Assembly: GCA_011390675.1 (NCBI GenBank)
Contig: JAABRX010000039.1
Span: 1-32,606 of the forward strand
DNA from: Trueperaceae bacterium
GTDB taxonomy: Bacteria; Deinococcota; Deinococci; Deinococcales; Trueperaceae
Length of the DNA stretch: 32,606 nucleotides
Direction of reading: 5' to 3'
Part shown: positions 26,523 to 32,606 of the stretch, in pieces
How the letters are laid out: each line of letters opens with the position of its first letter
Numbering within the stretch: position 1 is the first letter of the stretch
Notes under the pieces: generated by a model
The model's database searches: none
What the model was told of the DNA's origin: nothing
The model's input: only the letters and a program-made list of their open reading frames with translations
Program-made: the position numbers and the translations under genes

Positions 26523-27311
26523 ATGGACCTCGGACTGAACGGAACACGCGCGCTCGTCACGGCCGCCAGCGGTGGCCTCGGATTCGCCGTCGCCTCGGCC
26601 CTCGCGGGCGAAGGGGCGCGGGTCGTCCTCTGCTCGCGCGACCAAGGGCGCGCCGAAGACGCCGCCGCCCGCATCGCCACCGCGACCGGCGCCGAGGTGC
26701 ACGGCGTGGCGGCCGACGTCGCGGACGCCGCGAGCCTCGAAGCCCTCTTCGATACCGCACTCGACCGGCTCGGCGGGCTCGACGTGCTGGTGAACAACGC
26801 CGGCGGCCCGCCTCCGGGCACCTTCGTCGACCTCGACGAGGAGAAGTGGATGCGCGGGTATCAGCTCACGCTCATGAGCGTGGTGCGCTCGGTGCGCCTG
26901 GCGCTGCCGGCCTTCGAAGCCGCGGGCGGCGGTCGCGTGCTCACGCTGCTCTCGTCGAGCGTCAAGACGCCGCTCCCCAACCTCATGCTCTCGAACGTCT
27001 ACCGTCCGGGCTTGGCCGGCATGATCAAGTCGCTGGCGATCGAGCTCGGCCCCAAGAACGTCCAGTTCGTGGGCCTGGCCCCCGGACGCGTCGACACCGA
27101 TCGGATCCGCGAGCTCGACGCCGCTGCGGCGGCGAAGCAGGGCAAGACCGCCGACGATGTACGCGCCGCGTCCCTCGCCTCGATGCCGATGGGTCGGCTG
27201 GGGCACCCGGACGAGTTCGGTCGCGTCGGCGCGTTCCTGTGCTCGCCGGCCGCGAGCTACGTGAACGGCTCCGTGGTCCTGGTCGACGGCGGCGCGGTTC
27301 GCGCGCTGTAA
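26523..27311 (+). CDS. SDR family oxidoreductase with altered catalytic motif
   Basis: 262 aa; TAASGGLGFAVASAL cofactor motif; VNNAGG; SSSVKTPLPNLMLSNVYRPGLAGMIKSLA in place of YxxxK. Confidence 0.9.
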   Translation: MDLGLNGTRALVTAASGGLGFAVASALAGEGARVVLCSRDQGRAEDAAARIATATGAEVHGVAADVADAASLEALFDTALDRLGGLDVLVNNAGGPPPGTFVDLDEEKWMRGYQLTLMSVVRSVRLALPAFEAAGGGRVLTLLSSSVKTPLPNLMLSNVYRPGLAGMIKSLAIELGPKNVQFVGLAPGRVDTDRIRELDAAAAAKQGKTADDVRAASLASMPMGRLGHPDEFGRVGAFLCSPAASYVNGSVVLVDGGAVRAL

Positions 27312-27325
27312 CGCGCCCCGCGCCT

Positions 27326-27372
27326 CGACGAAGCGGCCCGCCGTGCACTTCGCACGGCGGGCCGCTTCGTCG
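27326..27372. terminator. Bidirectional intrinsic-terminator-like hairpin between convergent genes
   Basis: Perfect 21-bp stem cgacgaagcggcccgccgtgc / gcacggcgggccgcttcgtcg with 5-nt loop; sits between stops at 27311 (+) and 27380 (-). Confidence 0.8.
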
Positions 27373-27379
27373 TCGATCG

Positions 27380-28351
27380 TCAGTCGCGCTCGACCTTGAC
27401 GCCGCCGATCCCCCCGGAGATCGTCAGCTCGATGCGGTCCGCCGGAGCGGCTTGGGCGTACCCGGGGGTCGTGTACTCGCGGCCCTCGCGCAGCCACTCG
27501 CCCCGGACGTCGGCGCCGCCCAACCCCACCGAGACCGTGAGGCGCGCTTCGACCCCGCGCGGAAGGATGACGTCCGCCTCGCCGACGCCCAGGTCGAGGC
27601 GCCCGACGTACCCGCCGCGCGCCGGCAGCACCACGTCGATCTCGCCGACGCCGCCGCTCAAGTCCAGGCGCGACAGGGTGGCGTCGCGCAGATCGAAGCG
27701 CACGTCGCCCACGCCCGCGTCGACGCGCAGGTCGACGGGCACCTCGCGGGTGAGCCCCAGGTCCCAGGCGCGCCGCGCGTTCGACGCGATCGACGTGCCC
27801 GACTGCTGCCGCACGATGAGCTCGACGCGGGCCACGTCCCCGCGACGCCCTGCGACCTGATCGAGCTGCTCGCCACGCGCGGTCACCACGGTGCCGGCGA
27901 TCAGGCGCCCGGCCGGCGCGTCGGCATGCACGTCCACCGAACCGACGCCCAGCCGCAGCACCACCTCCGCGGCGCGAGCGCCGTCGAGCCCGTGGTCGAC
28001 CGCCTCGGTCGCACCCGCGCTGCGCGTGCCCAAGCCGCCGCCCATCAGGAGCACGGCGCCGAGGACGATGGCGCCAGCCACGATCGGCAGGCGGTAGCTC
28101 CCCTTGGTGAGCAGGTCGGCGCCGACCGCGAGCAGCGCCACCGGCCACAGGTTCAAGACCGAGAGCACGTCGATCCCGCGGATCCAGCCGGCGTTGAGCA
28201 ACAGCATCAACACCCCGACGCCGATGAGCGCGTACGCCCACACCGGGGTCTCGCGGCCGCCCGTGGGTGGCGGGCTCGGCGGAGCGGGTGGAACGGGCGG
28301 CGGCCCTGCGGCGCCGGGAGCAGTGGGGTTCGGACGTTCGGAATCGGCCAT
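27380..28351 (-). CDS. LiaF/LiaI-like membrane protein (DUF5668-type TM region plus soluble beta-rich C-terminal domain)
   Basis: 323 aa from MADSERP with gaggagg RBS; four short TM segments (YALIGVGVLMLLLNAGWI, LNLWPVALLAVGADLL, etc.); C-terminal repeats VGSVDVHADAPAG...VGDVRFDLRDATLSRLDLSGGVGEIDVVLPARG. Confidence 0.8.
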   Translation of the reverse strand: MADSERPNPTAPGAAGPPPVPPAPPSPPPTGGRETPVWAYALIGVGVLMLLLNAGWIRGIDVLSVLNLWPVALLAVGADLLTKGSYRLPIVAGAIVLGAVLLMGGGLGTRSAGATEAVDHGLDGARAAEVVLRLGVGSVDVHADAPAGRLIAGTVVTARGEQLDQVAGRRGDVARVELIVRQQSGTSIASNARRAWDLGLTREVPVDLRVDAGVGDVRFDLRDATLSRLDLSGGVGEIDVVLPARGGYVGRLDLGVGEADVILPRGVEARLTVSVGLGGADVRGEWLREGREYTTPGYAQAAPADRIELTISGGIGGVKVERD

Positions 28352-28500
28352 GGTCGACCTCCTCGCCACCCACGATGGTAAAACGCTCGTCGCCGCCGTG
28401 CGAGGGCCACCACACCCGCACGCCGTCCGGCCGGAGCACGTCGGCCGACCGGCGCGTTGCGGCCGAGGCGCTACGATGAAGCTCGCCGAAGGAGGCACTC

Positions 28501-29172
28501 ATGTCCGACACCATGACCGTCCGTGAGCGACGCGAGGTGGGAGCGTTCCGCGCCGTCGAACTGCGTTACTTCGGCCATCTGCACCTGTCGCAGGGGGCCG
28601 AACCCGGCGTCGAGGTCGAGGGCGATCCCGACGTGGTCGCCAAGGTGCACGCGCGCGTGGCCGGCGACGCCCTGATCCTCGAGATCGGCGAGTCGTGGCT
28701 CGAGCGCCTCACCTCGGGCGTCCTGCTGATCGCGAACCGTCCGTTGCACTACCACGTGACCGTGCCCGAGCTCGACCGGGTGGCGGTGACGGGGACCGGC
28801 AAGGTCGAAGCCGCCGGCCTGGTCACCAGCGACCTCGAGGTCACCGCGTCCGGCGCGGCCGACGTCTCGATCTCGGACCTCGAGGCGCACGCGCTCAAGG
28901 CCCAGATCAGCGGGCGCGGCAGCTTCCGGCTGGCGGGCAAGGCCGAGGCGTTCGAGCTGCGCATCAGCGGCTCCGGCGAGGTCGAGGCCGCGGACCTCGC
29001 GTGCACGTCGGTCGACGTCCGCATCAGCGGGCAGGGCACCACGACCGTGCGCGTCGCGAAACGCCTCGACGTGAAGATCTCGGGTTTGGGCACCGTCCGC
29101 TACCACGGCGACCCCACCGTGACGCAGACGATCAGCGGAAGCGGCACGGTCACCCAGGTCGACGCCGGCTGA
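28501..29172 (+). CDS. GIN-domain (DUF2807-type) beta-helix protein
   Basis: 223 aa; repeated VTGTGKVEAAGL / ISGRGSFRLAG / ISGSGEVEAADL / ISGQGTTTVRVA / ISGSGTVTQV; aaggagg RBS. Confidence 0.85.
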   Translation: MSDTMTVRERREVGAFRAVELRYFGHLHLSQGAEPGVEVEGDPDVVAKVHARVAGDALILEIGESWLERLTSGVLLIANRPLHYHVTVPELDRVAVTGTGKVEAAGLVTSDLEVTASGAADVSISDLEAHALKAQISGRGSFRLAGKAEAFELRISGSGEVEAADLACTSVDVRISGQGTTTVRVAKRLDVKISGLGTVRYHGDPTVTQTISGSGTVTQVDAG

Positions 29173-29213
29173 ACCGGAACGCGCGCGCCCTAGGGCCGTG
29201 CTGAGATGTCGGG

Positions 29214-30845
29214 ATGATCGAGCTCCTCGCCGACCACCCGCTCGTGCTGCTCTTCGCCGTGGCGGCGGTGGGCGTTCCGCTCGGACGCATCCGGTTGGTG
29301 GGCGTCCGGGTGGGGGTCGCGGCGGTGCTCTTCGCCGGCCTCGCGTTCGGCGCCCTCGACCCACGCCTGCGCCTGCCCGAGATCGTCGTGCAGCTGGGGC
29401 TGGCGCTCTTCGTCTACCTGGTGGGTCTGGCGAGCGGGCGCGCGTTCGTGCGCTCGTTCGACGCGCGCGGCGTGCGCTCGAACGCCTTGGTGCTCGTGGC
29501 GCTGGTCGCGGGGGCGGCCGCGACGGTGGCCGTAGCGCGGCTCCTGGGGGTCGACGGCGCCACCGCCGCCGGCGCCTTCACGGGCGCCACCACCAACACG
29601 CCGGCGCTCGCGGGCGTGGTCGAAGCGCTGCGGGGCACCGACGCCGCGGGCGTCGACCTGGCGACGCCGGTGGTCGCGTACTCGCTCGCCTACCCGGGCG
29701 GGGTGCTGGGCGTGATCGTGGCGATCGCCGTCCTGCAGCGGCTCTGGCGCACCGATTACCGCACCGAGACGGCCGGCGTGCGCGACTACGGCGTCGGCGG
29801 CGAACTCTTGGAGCGCGCGGTCGTGCGCGTCACCCGCGCCGAGCTGGCCGACGCGCCCGTCCAAGCGTGGCGTGAGCGCGAGGGGTGGCACGCGATCTTC
29901 GGGCGCGTGCGGCGCGGCGACGACGAGGACCTGGTCCACGGCGACACGGTTCTGAACGTGGGCGACGTCGTCTCGGTCGTGGGCACCGCGGCCGACCTGG
30001 CGCGCGTGGTGCCGCGCCTCGGCGAGCCGGTCGACGCCGTCATCGACCTCGACCACGGCAAGCTCGACGTGCGCCGGCTGTTCGTCAGCGAGGCCGCGGT
30101 GGCCGGGCGCACCCTCGCCGAGCTGCGGCTGCCGCAGCGCACCGGCGCGGTCGTCACGCGCGTGCGCCGCGGCGACGCCTTCCTGCTCCCGACCGCCGAC
30201 CTGCGCCTCGAGCTCGGCGACCGCGTCCGCGTGGTCGCGCGCCGCGACCAGATGGCCGCGGTCGAGAAGCTGCTCGGCGACTCGTACCAGGGGCTGTCCG
30301 AGGTCGACGTGCCGTCGCTGGCGGTCGGCCTGGGCGCCGGGCTGCTGCTCGGGCTGGTGCCGATCCCGCTCCCGGGCGGGGTGACGCTCGAGCTCGGTTT
30401 CGCGGGCGGGCCGCTGCTCGTCGCGCTCGCGCTCGGGGCGATCGGCCGCACCGGGCGCTGGGTGTGGACGCTGCCGTACTCCGCCAACCTGACCCTGCGC
30501 CAGTTCGGTCTGCTGCTGTTCCTCGCGGGCGTGGGCACGAACTCGGGCTACGCGTTCGCCCAGACGCTGCGCGCCGGCGACGGCTGGGGCGTGGTGCTCG
30601 CCGGGGCGGCGCTCACGCTGGCGCTCGCCGCCACGACCCTGACGGTCGGTCACAAGCTGCTGCGGGTGCCGATGCCGGTGATGGTCGGGGTGGTCTGCGG
30701 CCAGCACACGCAGCCCGCCGCGCTCGGCTACGCCGTCGAGCAGGCGGGTGGCGACCTGCCGCACGTGGGCTACGCGACCGTGTTCCCGCTCGCGACCGTC
30801 GCCAAGATCGTGCTGGCGCAGCTGGTCTTGCGGCTCGTCGGCTGA
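29214..30845 (+). CDS. AspT/YidE/YbjL-type transporter with two central TrkA-C (RCK_C) domains
   Basis: 543 aa; two hydrophobic halves (TGATTNTPALAGV in the first; PYSANLTLRQFGLLLFLAGVGTNSGYAF and GVVCGQHTQPAALGYA in the second) flanking two RCK_C-like segments. Confidence 0.88.
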   Translation: MIELLADHPLVLLFAVAAVGVPLGRIRLVGVRVGVAAVLFAGLAFGALDPRLRLPEIVVQLGLALFVYLVGLASGRAFVRSFDARGVRSNALVLVALVAGAAATVAVARLLGVDGATAAGAFTGATTNTPALAGVVEALRGTDAAGVDLATPVVAYSLAYPGGVLGVIVAIAVLQRLWRTDYRTETAGVRDYGVGGELLERAVVRVTRAELADAPVQAWREREGWHAIFGRVRRGDDEDLVHGDTVLNVGDVVSVVGTAADLARVVPRLGEPVDAVIDLDHGKLDVRRLFVSEAAVAGRTLAELRLPQRTGAVVTRVRRGDAFLLPTADLRLELGDRVRVVARRDQMAAVEKLLGDSYQGLSEVDVPSLAVGLGAGLLLGLVPIPLPGGVTLELGFAGGPLLVALALGAIGRTGRWVWTLPYSANLTLRQFGLLLFLAGVGTNSGYAFAQTLRAGDGWGVVLAGAALTLALAATTLTVGHKLLRVPMPVMVGVVCGQHTQPAALGYAVEQAGGDLPHVGYATVFPLATVAKIVLAQLVLRLVG

Positions 30846-30854
30846 ACCGACTCG

Positions 30855-31547
30855 TCAGCGCGCCGCTCGGAGCGCCGCCACGGCGGCGTCCGGCCCCAGG
30901 CCCAGCCCCTCGAGGCGCGCGACCGGCACGCCGTCGCCATCGAGCACCGTGATCAGGTTGGTGTGCGCGAAGCCGCCCTGGCCGTCGGGGCGGTAGCGGA
31001 CGCCCAGGGCTGCGGCGAGCCGGCGCACGGCGCGGTCGTCGGCGGTCAGGAACGACCAGCGCTCGCGGTCGAGTCCCTTCTCGGCGGCGTAGGCGGCGAG
31101 GCGCTCGGGCGTGTCGCGCTCCGGGTCGAAGGTGACCATCAGGAAGCGGGTGGCGGCGCGCACGTCGTCGGGCAGCGCGGCCTCGATCAGCTCGGCGTCG
31201 CGCAGCAGCACGGGGCAGGCGCTGATGCACGTGCCGTAGAACAGCACGACCACGGTCGGATGGCCCCGGTGGTCGGCGAGCCGCACGGCGTCGCCGCGGT
31301 GGTCGGTCCAGACGTCGTCCAGATGCAGGAGCGAGGCGCCGGGCAAGGGGGCGTCGGCAGCGAGCGGGGCGGCGTGGGCGTGGGGTTCGACGGCGTGGGG
31401 TTCGACGGCGTGGGGTTCGACGACGTGGGCAGTGGGCGCGGGCGCGATGGCGGGCGTCGCGCCTTCCGCGGCGGTGGAGGCGCAGGCGGCGAGCATCAGG
31501 GCGAGGACGAGGACGAACCCGGTTCGGACGAGCAGATGCGGGCGCAT
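30855..31547 (-). CDS. SCO1/SenC family copper-handling lipoprotein
   Basis: 230 aa; lipobox LMLAAC; VVVLFYGTCISACPVLLRDAELIEAAL (CxxxCP); VTFDPERDTPERLAAYA; downstream His in FAHTNLITVLD. Confidence 0.93.
   Translation of the reverse strand: MRPHLLVRTGFVLVLALMLAACASTAAEGATPAIAPAPTAHVVEPHAVEPHAVEPHAHAAPLAADAPLPGASLLHLDDVWTDHRGDAVRLADHRGHPTVVVLFYGTCISACPVLLRDAELIEAALPDDVRAATRFLMVTFDPERDTPERLAAYAAEKGLDRERWSFLTADDRAVRRLAAALGVRYRPDGQGGFAHTNLITVLDGDGVPVARLEGLGLGPDAAVAALRAAR
31378..31422 (-). repeat. Three perfect 15-bp tandem repeats (gcgtggggttcgacg) encoding VEPHA units in the SCO1 linker
   Basis: 31378-31392, 31393-31407 and 31408-31422 are identical; protein ...HVVEPHAVEPHAVEPHAHAAP.... Confidence 0.95.
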
Positions 31548-31561
31548 GGAGCGGCCCCCTC

Positions 31562-32404
31562 TCACGGCGCGGCGCAGCGGAAGCCCAGCGAGGGCCCCAC
31601 GCCGTTCGCCGAGGCGGCGGTGCGGACGGTGACGCGCAGGAAGGCGGCGTAGTCGCGGCGATCGCTCGCGCCCTCGGCCGCACCGCCGCAGACCGCGGCG
31701 AGGCGACCGTCGTCGTCGTTGCGGCCGTCGAGCGCGGCGAGGCCGCGGTGGGCGTCCTCGACCCACTCGAAGGTGCGGTGCAGGTCGTGGAGGCCGAGGG
31801 CGTTGGGCGCGCCCTGCCCCACCGGCTGCGGGGTGCCGGAGACCGTGCGCGCGAGCACCTCGGCCAGGAAGCGGGCGTCGCCGCGGCCGTCGACCTCGGT
31901 GGTCGAGGCGCGGGCGGCGAGCTCCCACTCCGCCTCGGTCGGCAGGCGCGCCCCCTGCGCCTCGCAGTAGGCGCTCGCGGCGAACCACGAGACGTACGCG
32001 ACGGGGGCGTCGGGGTGGGCGGCGCCGAGGTCGTCGGCGCCCGCCCAATGCCGCAGGTAGCTGCCGACCGCGAACACCTCGGGGACGCGGTCGCGGCGCC
32101 AGTCGGGCTCGGCGCGGACGAAGGCGAGGAAGTCGGCGTTCGTGACCGGCCGCGCGTCGAGGGCGAACGCGGCCACGGCGGTCGGGCGCTCGTCCCGGAT
32201 CACCACGAAGGGCTCGTAGCTGCCGCCGGGCACCGGGCGCCGCGTCGCGGCGGCGCGGGCGGCGACCTCTGCGAACACCGTCGCGGGGGCGGCGGGCGTT
32301 GGATCGTCCTGCGCCCGCGCACCCGCCGCGAACGGCCCCCCCGCCGCGACGATCCCCAAGAGGAGCGTCGCGGCGAGGAGGCGGGGGCGCGGGTGACGGG
32401 TCAT
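31562..32404 (-). CDS. Secreted SUMF1/FGE-like (formylglycine-generating enzyme family) protein
   Basis: 280 aa; signal peptide; FALDARPVTNADFLAFV, PVAYVSWFAASAYCEAQGARLPTEAEWELAAR, C-terminal LGFRCA. Confidence 0.9.
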   Translation of the reverse strand: MTRHPRPRLLAATLLLGIVAAGGPFAAGARAQDDPTPAAPATVFAEVAARAAATRRPVPGGSYEPFVVIRDERPTAVAAFALDARPVTNADFLAFVRAEPDWRRDRVPEVFAVGSYLRHWAGADDLGAAHPDAPVAYVSWFAASAYCEAQGARLPTEAEWELAARASTTEVDGRGDARFLAEVLARTVSGTPQPVGQGAPNALGLHDLHRTFEWVEDAHRGLAALDGRNDDDGRLAAVCGGAAEGASDRRDYAAFLRVTVRTAASANGVGPSLGFRCAAP

Positions 32405-32429
32405 GGCGGCTCCGGGGCGCTCGCGGCCC

Positions 32430-32606
32430 TCAGTCGCCTTCCGGGGCGTACGGACGGACGTCGTGGTAGGCGTCGAACACCTCGGGGGTTTCCGGGCCGG
32501 TGACCACGATCGTGCCGAGCGCGCCCTTGTTGAAGGCCCGGAAGATGCTGTGGTCGACCAGGATGTAGGTGGCGGGGACCTCGAAGGTGAACTCGACGAC
32601 CGTGGA
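32430..32606 (-). CDS. nirK: Copper-containing nitrite reductase, C-terminal fragment (truncated by window edge)
   Basis: Translated by hand on the minus strand: STVVEFTFEVPATYILVDHSIFRAFNKGALGTIVVTGPETPEVFDAYHDVRPYAPEGD*; VPATYILVDHSIFRAFNKGALG is characteristic of NirK. Confidence 0.88.
   Translation of the reverse strand, partial: STVVEFTFEVPATYILVDHSIFRAFNKGALGTIVVTGPETPEVFDAYHDVRPYAPEGD

Noticed and set aside
22432-26547. 1371-aa minus-strand ORF
   Set aside because: Fully antisense to the GGDEF/EAL gene, which has intact catalytic motifs; no recognisable motifs here.
1-32606. Defence island, prophage, CRISPR or mobile element
   Set aside because: No integrase, transposase, nuclease/defence gene set, CRISPR-like spaced repeats or terminal inverted repeats were seen; the ABC-F and STAND proteins alone do not make a defence system.

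Overview
This is a 32.6 kb, very GC-rich bacterial chromosomal window. It is densely coding, with many 4-bp GTGA/ATGA gene overlaps, and I see no rRNA, tRNA, CRISPR array, transposase or phage genes. I support 27 protein-coding genes, the last one truncated by the window edge. In order they are: a TolB/PD40-like lipoprotein; a DUF1697 protein and a DinB-family protein; a pentapeptide-repeat lipoprotein; a secreted CPHC thioredoxin fused to a CcdA/DsbD-like membrane domain; a large SARP/AfsR-like regulator (BTAD + STAND ATPase + TPR); a small convergent ORF; an ABC-F/KtrB/KtrA gene run; a UvrD-like helicase; a YojF-BshB2-M20 peptidase gene run (bacillithiol-type); an ABC-2 exporter pair; a YnjB-like ABC importer with two permeases and no local ATPase; a 1353-aa GAF/PAS/GGDEF/EAL protein; an SDR with an altered active site; a divergent LiaF-like / GIN-domain pair; an AspT/YidE-type transporter; and a SCO1 - SUMF1-like - nirK (partial) cluster. 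The gene set and apparent leaderless-type TANNNT boxes fit a Deinococcota/Truepera-like lineage, but that is inference. The observations most worth a second look are: a recurrent TAN(G)CT box 6-9 nt upstream of several start codons; an ABC-F protein whose first NBD lacks the segment between Q-loop and signature, translationally coupled to K+ uptake genes; the YojF/BshB2/M20 run; the SUMF1-like protein without the catalytic Cys pair beside nirK; the His-rich HAVEP repeat in SCO1; and the divergent LiaF/GIN pair. No wholly novel multi-gene system can be demonstrated from sequence reading alone.
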